Below are positions 28,500 through 39,829 of a stretch of DNA of 64,000 nt, piece by piece. The translations under genes and the position numbers were made by a program. The first letter of the stretch is position 1, and each line of letters opens with the position of its first letter. Source of the DNA: Asterias rubens (Eukaryota; Echinodermata; Asteroidea; Forcipulatida; Asteriidae); assembly GCF_902459465.1 (NCBI RefSeq), contig NC_047083.1:6997526-7061525 (forward strand), given 5' to 3'. The notes beneath the pieces are model-generated. The model had not been told where the DNA came from. It saw only the letters and a list, made by a program, of their open reading frames with translations, and did no database searches.

Positions 28500-30887
28500 A
28501 TGAGTTCTGAAAGTAACCAAACTGATTTGGTCTGTGACTTGAATCACCAAGGAGTCCACACTGACATCAAACCATTTCTTTGTGATCTTGGGGCATATGC
28601 TTTCTCACAAAATCCCCAACTGACCCACAATCAGCCAGTCCAAACTGGAGAGAAACCATTTACTTGTGACGTTTGTGGAGAAGTCTTCGCACAAAAACAT
28701 TGCTTGACCATCCACGACTGTATCCACACTGAAGAGAAACCATTTCCTTGTGAACTGCCTTCAGCTGCCTTCAGCAGAAAAAAAAATGCAAAACATCATC
28801 AACTGATCCACACTGCTGGAGAAAAACGATTTGTTTGTGAAATATGTGGAAAAGCTTTTTCACGAAAACCCTACCTGACAATTCATATGCGTATCCACAC
28901 TAGAGACAAACAATTTTGTTGTAACATTTGTGGAGTGTCTTTCTCTAGCAAAAAACGTTTAACTGGGCATCAATCTAGTATCCACACTGGAGAGAAACCA
29001 TTTGCTTGTGACATTTGTGGAAAAGCATTTGCTCTTGGAGAAAATTTAAAAAGTCACCACAGAGTCCACACTGGAGAAAAACCATATGTTTGTGACATTT
29101 GTGGAAAAGCATTTTCTCAAAGCAGCTCTCTGAATCGTCACCAGAGAGTACACACTGGAGAGAAACCATTTGTTTGTGACGTTTGCGGAATAGCATTCAC
29201 AGATCAAACCAGTCTAAATAAACATTACAGAGTCCACACTGGAGAGAGACCATTTGTTTGTGATATTTGTGGAAAAGCCTTCGCACAAAAATACAGCTTG
29301 ACCAAGCACAACCGTAGCCACACTGGAGAGAAACCATTTTCTTGTGGTATTTGTGGAAAAGCATTTCCATTTAAAACCAATCTAAATAAACACCACAGAG
29401 TCCACACTGGAGAGAAACCATTCTTGTGTGACATTTGTGGAAAAGGTTTCACAAATGAGACTAGCCTTAAAACCCATCAGCGTGTCCACACTGGAGAGAA
29501 ACCATTTGTTTGTGACACTTGTGGAAAAGCCTTCTCACAAAAAAATTGCTTGACCATCCACAACCGTATCCACACTGGAGAGAAACCGTATCCTTGCAAA
29601 ATATGTGGAAAAGCCTTCAGACAAAAACTCCAGCTTACCAATCATGAGCGAGTCCACACTGGAGATAAACCATTTGTTTGTGATATTTGTGGAAAAGCCT
29701 TCGCACAAAAACATCGCTTGACCATCCACGACTGTATCCACACTGAAGAGAAACCATTTGTTTGTGATATTTGTGGAAAAGCCTTCGCACAAAAACATCG
29801 CTTGACCATCCACGACTGTATCCACACTGAAGAGAAACCATTTCCTTGTGAAATATGTGGAAAAATCTTCACACGAAACATTGGCTTAATCGTCCACAGC
29901 CGTATCCACACTGGAGTGAAACCGTTTCCTTGTGGAACATGTGGAAAATCCTTCAGACGAATAATCCACCTGACTAATCATGAGCGAGTTCACACTGGAG
30001 AGAAACCTTTTACTTGTGACATATGTGGAAAATCCTTCAGCAAAAAAAGAACTGTAAAACTGCATCAACAGATCCACACTGGAGAAAAACGATTTGTTTG
30101 TGAAGTATGTGGAAAAGCTTTTTTACAAAAGAGGGACCTGACCAATCATGAGCGAGTTCACACTGGAGAGAAACCGTTTGCTTGTGACATATGTGGAGCT
30201 GCTTTCAGCAGAAAAAATAATGAAAAACATCATCAACTGATCCACACTGCTGGAGAAAAACAATATTTTGTTTGTGAAATATGTGGAAAAGCTTTTTCAC
30301 AAAAACCCTGCCTAAAAATTCATATGCGTGTCCACTCTGGAGACAAACAATTTCGTTGTAAAATTTGTGGAGTGTCTTTCACTAGCAAAAGTAGTTTAAC
30401 TGGGCATCAACGCAGTATCCACGATGGAGAGAAACCATTTGCTTGTGACATTTGTGGAAAATCTTTTTCTCAAAAGGTCAATGTTACGTCTCACCAGAGA
30501 GTGCACACTGGAGAGAGGCCATTTTCATGTGATATCTGTGGAAAAGCATTTTCTCAAAGCAGCTCTCTGAATCGTCACCAGAAAGTACACATTGAGGAGA
30601 AACCATTTGTTTGTGACACTTGTGGACGAGGCTTTTCTTGTAAGTCTGTTCTCTCTAACCATCACCAAACTCACATTGAGGAGAAACCAATTGTTTGTGA
30701 TGTTTGTGGAAAAGTCTTGAAATCTCGAAAGAAATTTGACAAACACAAATGTGTCCACTCTGGTAAGAAACCATTTGTTTGTGATATTTGTGAAAAAATC
30801 TTCAAATCTAAAAAGAAACTTGACAAACACAAATGTGTCCACCCTGTAGGGGAGCCATTAGTTTGTGACGTATTTAAAAAGGAGTAG
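28500..30887 (+). CDS. C2H2 zinc-finger array protein, plus-strand gene 2 (largest array)
   Basis: 795 residues from ATG 28500 (MSSESNQTDL) to a TAG at 30885. An in-frame GTG lies further upstream, but this ATG sits in the conserved ACCAATATGAGTTCTGAA context shared with the other copies. There are about 27 finger units, roughly 25 with all ligands. Degenerate units are the first (CDLGAYAF, matching CDIGAKTF in the minus-strand copies) and the third (CELPSAAF). Fingers 14 and 15 are exact repeats. A block around SRKKNAKHHQLIHTAGEK recurs about 17 fingers later as SRKNNEKHHQLIHTAGEK, evidence of internal array duplication. The C-terminal tail CVHPVGEPLVCDVF matches the tail of the minus-strand genes. 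No effector domain is visible. Nuclear DNA binding is inferred. Confidence 0.9.
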   Translation: MSSESNQTDLVCDLNHQGVHTDIKPFLCDLGAYAFSQNPQLTHNQPVQTGEKPFTCDVCGEVFAQKHCLTIHDCIHTEEKPFPCELPSAAFSRKKNAKHHQLIHTAGEKRFVCEICGKAFSRKPYLTIHMRIHTRDKQFCCNICGVSFSSKKRLTGHQSSIHTGEKPFACDICGKAFALGENLKSHHRVHTGEKPYVCDICGKAFSQSSSLNRHQRVHTGEKPFVCDVCGIAFTDQTSLNKHYRVHTGERPFVCDICGKAFAQKYSLTKHNRSHTGEKPFSCGICGKAFPFKTNLNKHHRVHTGEKPFLCDICGKGFTNETSLKTHQRVHTGEKPFVCDTCGKAFSQKNCLTIHNRIHTGEKPYPCKICGKAFRQKLQLTNHERVHTGDKPFVCDICGKAFAQKHRLTIHDCIHTEEKPFVCDICGKAFAQKHRLTIHDCIHTEEKPFPCEICGKIFTRNIGLIVHSRIHTGVKPFPCGTCGKSFRRIIHLTNHERVHTGEKPFTCDICGKSFSKKRTVKLHQQIHTGEKRFVCEVCGKAFLQKRDLTNHERVHTGEKPFACDICGAAFSRKNNEKHHQLIHTAGEKQYFVCEICGKAFSQKPCLKIHMRVHSGDKQFRCKICGVSFTSKSSLTGHQRSIHDGEKPFACDICGKSFSQKVNVTSHQRVHTGERPFSCDICGKAFSQSSSLNRHQKVHIEEKPFVCDTCGRGFSCKSVLSNHHQTHIEEKPIVCDVCGKVLKSRKKFDKHKCVHSGKKPFVCDICEKIFKSKKKLDKHKCVHPVGEPLVCDVFKKE
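29673..29840 (+). repeat. Exact 84-bp finger duplication in plus-strand gene 2
   Basis: Two adjacent 84-bp units each encode one finger with its linker (FVCDICGKAFAQKHRLTIHD...). I see no difference between them apart from the border codons, so this duplication is very recent. Confidence 0.85.
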
Positions 30888-31486
30888 TTTAAGTACCGGT
30901 ATTCATCAACAATTCCACACTTTTAAGAAAACGATAAGAGAGATAATTACGGAAAAGCTGTCTCACAGCTCAACATGAAGAAATTTCTATTTAACACCTA
31001 GGCACTAAATAGCAAACAGGCACTCTTGAATCGTGTCTCACCAAATTCTGAATTTAGTACATAAAAAGTTTGGTGCTTGAAACAGTTGGGACCGGTTTGG
31101 AGCAACCAAACAATGGAAGTTGAAAGATTGACTCTAGGAGTCGTTTGAAAGATTCTGAAGTGTCTTGATTTCAAACGTTGATCTTGTCATGAGCTAATTC
31201 CAATGTTAAAATGTGTAAAGTTTGCCTGTCTGAAACCACAATTTATGTGGGTTGTACAGTACATGTAGCTCCTAATCTATTTGGTTCTGCATTACTCTAG
31301 AGTGCATGTCTGAACTGGGTGTAACCTACGTGTATGTGGTGAACTTTATAGAAACAGTTTGGAATTCACTGTGAATGCGAGACAAATTCTGTGATAATAT
31401 TTGGAGAAAGAATATTTTAGAATAGAGGTTATCTACATTGTAAATACCCAATGCTTTATTTCACAAAGCTAAGATTCCTCATTTAA

Positions 31487-31864
31487 AGGCAGTGGACACT
31501 ATTGGTAATTGTCAAAGACTAGCCTTCACAGTTGGTGTATCTCAACATATGCATAAAATAACAAACCTGTGAAAATTTGAGCTCAATCGGTCATCAAACT
31601 TCAAGATAATAATGAAAGAAAAAAATACCCGTGTCACACAAAGTTGTGTACGTTTAGATGGTTGATTTTGAGACCTTAAGTTCTAAATCTGAGGTCTCAA
31701 AATCAAATTCGTGGAAAATTACTTCTTTCTCGAAAACTATGGCACTTCAGAGGGAGCCGTTTCTCACGATGTTTTACACCATCAACCTCTCCCCATTACT
31801 TGTCACCAAGTAAGGTTTTATGCTAAAAAATATTTTGAGTAATTACCAATAGTGTCCATTGCCT
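31487..31864. mobile_element. PiggyBac-type MITE (AGGCAGTGGACAC family)
   Basis: Starts after TTAA (31483-31486) with AGGCAGTGGACACTATTGG and ends CCAATAGTGTCCATTGCCT. The right TTAA has decayed to TTGT. About 378 bp, non-coding, same family as 15313-15682. Confidence 0.75.
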
Positions 31865-32088
31865 TTGTTTTCAATATTTCTATGTTGTGTTTCATTTTGA
31901 AGAACACTTTGCTTAGCAATTCAAGATAGTGAAAGATCAATCTTCTCGTTGTGAAATTGGTAGAGTGTGTCAACTTTCACGTTATACAGCAAAACATTAC
32001 ATTTTCATAATTTTAGATATTTCTGTGGCATTTGATTAAACCGTTTCAGCAATTTGTAGTTTATGTGCGTAAGGGTCTGGGGTCGATT

Positions 32089-32210
32089 TCACAAAGAGTT
32101 AGGACTAGTCCTAACTTATGACAAGTCCTTGGAGATATACAAATTGCATGGATAGTCCTAAGTTAGGATGAGTAACTGGTCCTAACTCGAGATAAGACTT
32201 TAGGACATTA
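32089..32210. repeat. TTTCACAAAGAGTTAGGAC-family MITE, right end lost
   Basis: Begins GATTTCACAAAGAGTTAGGA and follows the consensus through GATATACAAATTGCATGGAT, then departs before the terminal arm. Confidence 0.65.
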
Positions 32211-33744
32211 TTTTTTCAGAGTAATATTCTAAGAGAAGCGTTCTACTTCCATTTTCTTCTAACTGTGTAAGTTTTATGTAGAACATTGTGTTTTGAAGAT
32301 GAACTTGTTCTAAGTTACTAAATTTAATATTTTGGTTTGTTTTTTCAGGCATGAATTCATTAATAAAGACAGTATGCATTTTGTAAAAATGACGTTTAAT
32401 TTGAGAACTGCCTAAGTCTCAGAAGCAACATAACATAAAGTTTAATTTGTGTAAGGGCTCAATTTCAAAGAGCTATTTAACCGAAAAATATTGCTTAGCA
32501 ACTTTAAAAAAAAAAAATTCAGCCAAGCAGCAATTAGCAGGATACCAGTTACATTATTGCACGCGTCTATGATTGGCTGGGAACCTTAATCTGGTAAAAG
32601 CATAGTTTGTCTTGCTGAGCAAATTTTTGTTCTTAAAGAGAAGGTACACATTTGGTAATTACTCAAAACAAAACAGACTTGGTAACAAGCATTGGTGAGC
32701 TGTTAATAGTATAAAACATTGTGGGAAACGAGTCCCTCTGAAGTAACGTAGTTTTTGAGAAAGAGGTAATTTCTCACTATTTTTATTCCTATCTGAAAGC
32801 ACACAAATTCGTCAAATAAGGGTGTTTTTTCTTTCAATATTTTCCTGACCAATTCAGCCCAAATTTTCACAGGCTTGTTATTTTATGATTATGATGGCAT
32901 ACACCAAGTAAGAACACTGGTCTTTGACAATCACCAATAGTGTACCTATACCCTTTATAGCAGCTTCATGCAATTGGGCTCAGAAAAAAAGACTTAAAAA
33001 GTAAAGGTTCACCATTTTCACAAAATGACATCTCATTATTACCTCAAACATGTTTACTTTCTGATGTATATGAAAGAAATCTTGAATAAATTAACACACA
33101 GAAGAAAAAAAAGAAAAGAAAAAAAAACAGAAATTAGCAGGATACCAGTTACAAATTGTACAAGTCTGTTGTCTATGATAATTTGGCTGGGAACCCTATT
33201 CTGGTAAAATCATAGTTTTGTTGTGCTGAGCTTATTTTGTTCTAAGCAGCTCCATGAAATTGGGCTCAAAAAGAAAGAAAGGTTCTCCATTTTCTCAAAA
33301 ATGACATATTATCTACTCATTAAATCTTCATGTTTATTTTGTAATGTAAATGAAAGAAACTTGATAAATTAACACACCAGAAAGTTTGTTAGATTTGCTG
33401 AGTCTCTTGTGAGTTCTGAATAGCACAGATTAATGTAGAGCAATTTAAATGCCTGTTTTATTCGCAATGGCACCAAAGCATTTTCTCCAAAGAACACCCT
33501 ATGAGGAATTTGTAAATTTCTACTGGAGCATTTTATGGGGACTAAACAAGGCAATGACTAAGGGCGTGGGCATCGAGGCAATCCTCTTCATTGCTTTAAT
33601 ACTTCGGAATAAAGCTGGAGAAATATGGAAAGTCTACTATGCAGTTGTTGAAGTTGTAATGGGATCAAGAACATGCTTGTTCTTGACATAACATTCTTGC
33701 ATGGCAACTTGTCAATAGAGGGCGTTATACAGTTACTAGCATTG

Positions 33745-33872
33745 AGCAAGTGCAGACTATTGAATGAGGTGCATTGTGGGATAGATATGGATCAAATTTG
33801 GATACCAGCTGGACCACAATGCACCTAATTCCAAGCTTTACGCGCGCGCCCCAGTATAGTGCGAAAAGGTAC
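33745..33872. repeat. Worn copy of the GACCTTTTCGC foldback MITE
   Basis: Opposite orientation to 20848-20992. It keeps AATGAGGTGCATTGTGG, CCACAATGCACCTAATTCCA and GCGAAAAGGTAC, but the ends are incomplete. Confidence 0.6.
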
Positions 33873-34230
33873 TATTGCCTCCCTGAAGTATGAGGCGTGC
33901 AATTAATTTCTTCACGAAATCTGTCTCAAAAACATGGTTTTTTTTCTCATACATGTAGGGCAACTTTCTAAGTCAGATGGTTTTCCTTTGAAGAATGATG
34001 TTCCGGTGGCAAGTTCATTGTGTGAGTTCGGAATGCTCTGGCTTGGCACTTCCAGTGACCTCCAAACGGGCCGCATATATGTGCCTGCCAGGTCCTTTTC
34101 TGGGGCGCTTTTTAGTACGATAAAAATTCGAAAAGAAAAGGAGTACAGCGCACCAGTTACTGGGTTTCGTAGTTTCCAGTCGCCAACCCCCACCCCTAAA
34201 CTGCCCATTGTAAGAGAATGAAGGAAGGGG

Positions 34231-34759
34231 CAAGCATGGATTCCAACAAACTGTAACAGGGTACTTCAGTAGTTCAGCAATGTAGGTTAAAAAAAATGCA
34301 TTGCCCTAACTACTACTGGTACATCAAAGGGGAATCAAGCCAAGACCAAATTAATCAACTGCTCGTTTCGTTCGTCCATGCGGTCCTGCCATTCCCGGCC
34401 TTTAGTGTTTAAAATGTATTGATGGTTGGTATTTATGTTATTATTCTAGGTACTATATGCATGTTTCAGTTACAAAATCCCTTCCCTTTTTTTCTAGAAG
34501 AAGAAAAAAGTGACACAAGAAATCCCCCTCTGCTCCCCACGCCCCCCCCCCCCCCCGCCCGGGCCCCATTTCATAAAGGTGGTTAGCACTAATACAAATA
34601 TTGCTTCTAACAGAAACGGGTGTTTCCAAAATTTAATAATGTTTGCAGTTTTGTCACTGTTGGTCCCCACTCAACTTTTGCTTTGCAAAGAAAATTGTCA
34701 ATCAGTATTTTCTGTAGTTGCGATATAAACGTAACCCTCCCGAAGCCGTCGGCCGGGAG
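34231..34759. other. Spacer with a C-rich run
   Basis: No gene seen. A run of about 18 C residues lies near 34541-34560. A TAACCCTCC hairpin motif family (also near 20410, 21040 and 22640) abuts the foldback element at 34730-34759. Confidence 0.45.
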
Positions 34760-36542
34760 TATGGGGCGCCGTTTGTCCATTAATTGTTTGACACTTTTAA
34801 GGCATGTTTTTACCATGGTTTACAGCAATTAGATGTAAACCATAGAAACTGTTGCCAAATCCTGTTATGGTTTACATACCAGTAAAGTATTTGTTGTGTA
34901 TAAGTTTATGGTTTACAAACCATGAACATACAAAAAACATTTACAAATCGTGGTTCATAAACCAAGAAAATTTACGCATCTTAAAAACATGGTTAATAAA
35001 CCATAAAAACTGAGGCATCAAAGTCATGGTTTACAAATCATGGTTTATAAACCATGAAAATTGAGACATCTAAAAAACATGGTTTATAAACCATGAAAAT
35101 TGAAGAATAAAAATCGTGGTTTACAAATCATGGTTTATAAACCATAACAAATGAACCAAAAAATCATGGTTTGTGACCATGGTTTATAAACCATGAAAAT
35201 CGAGACTTCTTAAAAAACATGGTTTATAAACCATAAAAATGTACATATCTCAAAAACGTTGTTTGTAAACCATAAAAAAATGTGCACTTACAAATCATGG
35301 TTTACAAACCATAAAAATGTGCACTCACAAATCATGGTTTACAAACCATAAAAAATGTGCACTCACAAATCATGGTTTACAAACCATAAACAATGTGCAC
35401 TCAGAAATCATGGTTTACAAACCATAAAAAGTGTGCACTCACAAATCATGGTTTACAAACCATAAAAAATGTGCACTCACAAATCATGGTTTATAAACCA
35501 TGAAAACGTGCACTCAGAAATCATGGTTTACAAACCATAAAAAATGTGCACTCAGAAATCATGGTTTACAAACCATAAAAGTGTGCACTCACAAATCATG
35601 GTTTATAAACCATAAAAACGTGCACTCACAAATCATGGTTTACAAACCATAAAAAATGTGCAGTCAGAAATCATGGTTTACAAACCATAAAAAATGTGCA
35701 CTCAGAAATCATGGTTTACAAACCATACAAGTGTGCACTGACAAATCATGGTTTATAAACCATAAAAAACGTGCACTCACAAATCATGGTTTACAAACCA
35801 TAAAAAAGGTGCATACACAAATCATGGTTTATAAATCATGAAAACCTATATGATCGTCTCAATTAAACCTCCTTCCCAATTCTGATCGGTTCCCATTTCC
35901 CCCCACTTTTTTATGGTTTGTAAACCATGATTTGTGAGTGCACATTTTTATGGTTTGTAAACCATGATTTGTAAGTGCACATTTTTTTATGGTTTACAAA
36001 CAACGTTTTTGAGATGTGTAAATTTTCATGGTTTATAAACCATGTTTTTTAAGAAGTCTCGATTTTCATGGTTTATAAACCATGTTTTTTAAGAAGTCTC
36101 GATTTTCATGGTTTATAAACCATGGTCACAAACCATGATTTTATGGTTCATTTGTTATAGTTTATAAACCATGATTTGTAAACCACGATTTTTATTCTTC
36201 AATTTTCATGGTTTATAAACCATGTTTTTTAGATGTCTCAATTTTCATGGTTTATAAACCATGATTTGTAAACCATGAATTTGATGCTTAAGTTTTTATG
36301 GTTTATTAACCATGTTTTTAAGATGCGTGAATTTTCTTGGTTTATGAACCACGATTTGTAAATGTTTTTTGTATGTTCATGGTTTGTAAACCATAAATTT
36401 ATACACAACAAATACTTTACTGGTATGTAAACCATAACAGGATTTGGCAACAGTTTCTATGGTTTACATCTAATTGCTGTAAACCATGGTAAAAACATGC
36501 CTTAAAAGTGTCAAACAATTAATGGACAAACGGCGCCCCATA
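34760..36542. mobile_element. 1.8-kb foldback element made of a 16-bp palindrome
   Basis: The ends are inverse copies (TATGGGGCGCCGTTTGTCCA at 34760 and its complement ending at 36542). Arms of about 590 bp (left) and 633 bp (right, 35910-36542) pair almost base for base. Both are built from the self-complementary word ATGGTTTATAAACCAT and its ATGGTTTACAAACCAT variant, separated by short spacers. Between the arms, on the left side only, about 15 tandem units of 36-38 bp (core GTGCACTCACAAATCATGG) run from 35280 to 35845, followed by a unique 60-bp loop. Nothing is encoded. The structure resembles foldback transposons such as Drosophila FB. No target duplication is evident and no transposase is present, so mobility is inferred. 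Confidence 0.8.
35280..35845. repeat. 36-38 bp minisatellite array, about 15 units
   Basis: Each unit carries GTGCACTCACAAATCATGG followed by the palindromic TTTACAAACCAT. It is the expanded inner end of the left foldback arm; the right arm has only two units. Confidence 0.85.
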
Positions 36543-37417
36543 CGTCCTGGGTATAAAGGTTCTTTACAATGCGAACACAAGTTTGACTACAATATTTTCT
36601 TTATTTTTTACCTGATTTGAGAAGCTGAAATTCCGTTCATATATTCATGGTGTCCCTAACTACATTCTCAACGAGTTCACAGCTAACAAATAATATCCAT
36701 GGAAGAAATTATATCCGAAAATGTCGAAGTTCTGCGCTGGAGATGTTGATCATCGTGTACCACTTGATATTGTGAGCGCCCAAGTGCGCATGGCTTTGAG
36801 TACAGTGCATTATCTTGCCGCTATTCGCAGTCAAAACAGGGTAGGTGCCGTTAACTCGTCTTCAACTCCTCCAATATACATTTTAAAATCCAGGAGGCAT
36901 AGAATATTCCAGCTCAAATAGAATTTTTATAAATTTCAGGTTGAATTTCGGTTACAAATATCAAGTTTTTTTTCTTGTAAAAAAAAATAATAATCCAAGC
37001 GTGCAGCAAAAAATCGTCTGCCGCGCGCCGTCTTGCTTTTTTCACAGTGCTTCTTGTACATGTGCGGACAACAGAGGGCGCTTTCCTGCGCGCGTATATT
37101 TTTTTTCTTGGGACGGTGAGCATGCGCTAATTTATGGTAAAAGGTGGCCTCATTTGTCCTAGGAAAAAAATACGCTTCCGGCGCATGGAGTCTTGGCACA
37201 AGACGTCAATGCTCGGTATCGCATAGTACTGCCCTTTGTGTAAATTGCTCACCGACTATTATCCATCTGCTTAGTGTTTGGTTAACGCAGGTTGACAGCG
37301 ATTTGGCTGCAAATAAAAAGTAGGCCGCCAGTGATCAGTGCAAGAAAGTATTTACACGGAAGTTAGTTCACGACGTGGGATCGGAACACGCTAATTTCAA
37401 TTTCATCAGATTTTCAG
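36543..37417. other. Non-coding spacer with a very old TACTACTTGCCGTC-type element
   Basis: Positions 36840-37240 resemble the interior of the 2156-2719 element (AACTCCTCCAATATACATTT and later CTTGGCACAAGACGTCAATG) without recognisable ends. Overlapping open frames in both strands are low-complexity and were not called. Confidence 0.45.
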
Positions 37418-37560
37418 TGTGATACTTCAAGGTCTGTCAACCCCAACACCAATTGCAGGGATGACGATGACCCACAAGCTATTTTTCAGTCTGATCCTTC
37501 AAGGTCTGTCAACCCCAACACCAGTTCCTGGGATGACGATGACCCACAAGCTATTTTTCC
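37418..37560. repeat. Tandem duplication, two units of about 72 bp
   Basis: TTCAAGGTCTGTCAACCCCA...GATGACCCACAAGCTATTTTT occurs twice in a row with two or three differences. Confidence 0.8.
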
Positions 37561-38537
37561 TTTTCACAAAATATTAACACCAAAGGAGAAAATTCAACAG
37601 TTTTAAAAAACGCGAACTTTGAGTTCCAACTACATACAAGGAACATGTGAGTAAAAGTTCAGACTCCCGACTTAGGTAGAAATATTTTTAACAGATTTGT
37701 GAAAATTTTTCGCAATGGGACCTTTTTCGCAATGGGACCTGGACTCCGTCGCGTTGCCTGCAACGGAGGAGTCCAACCTGGGCTATGTATGTGTGTGCAA
37801 CCTGGGCTATGTATGTGTGCGTGTGCATGTTATTCGTGTATGCACAGCGTGCAGACTGCCGAATTGTGCCGCGCCGGGCCGGGGCACACTACGCCAACAG
37901 CCTCGAGTCAAGGCTAGTATTTATAAAGCGCAATATGAATTGGCATTCCTCAAAGCGCTTAAAGCCATTGGATCCTTTCGGTAAACAGTATTGTCCAAGG
38001 CCCACACTTCGTGTATCACAACTTCTATATCAAATAACAAACCTGTGAAAATTTGGGCTTAATCGGTCATCGGAGTCGGGAGAAAATAACGGGAAAACCA
38101 ACCCTTGTTTCCGCGCGTTTCGCCGTGTCATGACATGTGTTTAAAATAAATCCGTAATTCTCGTTAACGAGAATTGATATTGTTTTACTGTTTTCTCAAA
38201 AAGTAAAGCATTTAATGGAATAATATTTCAAGAGAAGTATTTCACCACTACCTTCTGTAAACCCTGTAAGTTATTTGTAAATCTGTGAACTTTTTTTTTT
38301 CTCTGTACCGAAAGGGTCCAATGGCTTTAACAGCAAAATGAAAAGCATTACAAGAAAACTTATAGGCCTCAATTCGGCTAAATGCTTCTCGTCGTCTAAA
38401 TTCGACTCTGGTTTACCTGGTTGCTCGGAGCCGTCGTCATTGTCGCTTACCTACGGTTCATACTGGTATGGATGAAGCCCAAACTCTGGATCTCTCATGT
38501 AATCATCACTGTCATCAACTCGCCGACTGGTGTGACG

Positions 38538-38813
38538 TGTATGTACCAAAGATTATAGAGCGCCGCAAGGCGCAAGATGCGGAACTGAAACTTTATCTAT
38601 AGTTGGAACGTGAAATACGCATGGGCGCCATTTCAGCAAGTGATTGTTTTGTTTCCCATTGATAGGAATGGTCATTGTCTGCACTGATCTGCACAGGTCT
38701 ATTGTTGTATCAAAATAGTTACTTGCCGAAATGGCGTCCAGTGGGATTTCACATTCCAGCCCGAGTTCCGCATCTTGCGCCTTGCGGCGCTATATTATCT
38801 TTGGTATGTACGG
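38538..38813. repeat. MITE with TGTATGTACCAAAGAT ends
   Basis: About 276 bp. The arms pair over roughly 55 bp and contain GAGCGCCGCAAGGCGCAAGATG, with inner partners TTGCCGAAATGGCG / CGCCATTTCAGCAA. Non-coding. Confidence 0.7.
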
Positions 38814-39245
38814 TAAAACTTCGTGTTATTTATATACAAACCACATGTAGCTGCTACAGTAGTAGTACGCAAACCACGTGGGTTAGCATTGACTTTCTGA
38901 ACAGCGCCACCACTCGACGTTCAAAAAGTTATCCATTTTTGTGTGCAGGGTTTTACTTGTTTACATGGTGTTAGTATTCACAGCAAAACGCCGGAAAATG
39001 TATTAGAAAAGTAAACGGTCACCAAAATTATTTGAAATTGGTTAATACAAATTAAATTTTTTAATGTGTTTGTAGTTGCTGGGCACCTCTGAAAACAGTG
39101 TTTCACTGAGAGGTTTTCCCAGGGCAAAGAAGAAATAAATTTACAACTTAATTGCATCGGCCCTGATGACAACGTTTGTAACGGTATCCGGGCACTGCTC
39201 AAAATGTGGCTGCGGGACCGGTGTCACATGCATTTATGTCCTCTA

Positions 39246-39410
39246 TGCAATAGTATCCGGAGGACGTTTTTGCATATGCAATATTGTCCGCTGGACGGTT
39301 TTGCATATGCAATCGTGTCCGCCCGGACGCTGCTGCTGCATAATGCAATTGTGTCTGCCCGGACACATTTGCATATGCAGTTGTGTCCACCCCGTGCACA
39401 ACCGTCCTTG
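39246..39410. repeat. Minisatellite of TTGCATATGCAA and GTCCGCCCGGAC palindromes
   Basis: Four imperfect units of about 40 bp alternate TTGCATATGCAA with a second palindrome near GTCCGCCCGGAC. TTGCATATGCAA resembles octamer (POU) sites, but function is unproven. A related piece follows near 39600-39660. Confidence 0.6.
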
Positions 39411-39829
39411 CAGTAAATTAAACGTCCTTGGTCGACGGAAAACGTTCGCCATATTTTTTTACAACCTAAGTGCATGGGAAATGTTCGGCCGGCGTTGGGT
39501 ATTCGCTGCAATCATTACGTGAATATTCATGCTGGGATGCATGCACGCTCGCTTACGCGCGCACATACTGTACATGTACAGTCATGTACATGTCCACCGT
39601 ACGGTTTTTGCATAGCCCCATGCAAAACTGTCCGGAGCGGACAGTATTGCACGGCGCACACAACTGCATCCGACACCGGGCCTAGTCGGCACCCGGAACA
39701 TGAAAACTATTGATATCCATCAATAATGCTCCATATAAAAAAAAAATCCGAATAAAAACAAACAAACAATAATCTAGCACATAGTGTTCATAACCCTCTC
39801 CACGAGATAGTTTTGTTAAATACAGTTAA

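Larger units (their letters stand above)
30888..34230. repeat. Inverted copy of the zinc-finger 3' flank
   Basis: Read on the reverse strand, this matches 10250-12080 and the equivalent part of unit A. For example, GGGTTGTACAGTACATGTAG near 31250 is the inverse of 11940-11960, and the ACACACCAGAAAGTTTGTTAG segment near 33370 is the inverse of about 10725-10745. It is interrupted by later MITEs (31487-31864, 32640-32960) and an internal tandem repeat (about 32460-32970 and 33120-33320). I see no gene. Confidence 0.7.

Noticed and set aside
35656-35841. Open frame of repeated SWFTNHKKCAL type
   Set aside because: Translation of the minisatellite, no independent support.
35280-35845. CRISPR-like array of regular palindromic repeats
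   Set aside because: The spacers are themselves repeated, the sequence is in an animal genome, and it is one arm of a foldback element. It is a minisatellite.
36914-37199. Overlapping basic open frames on both strands
   Set aside because: Low-complexity composition within a worn MITE; no domain, no start context.
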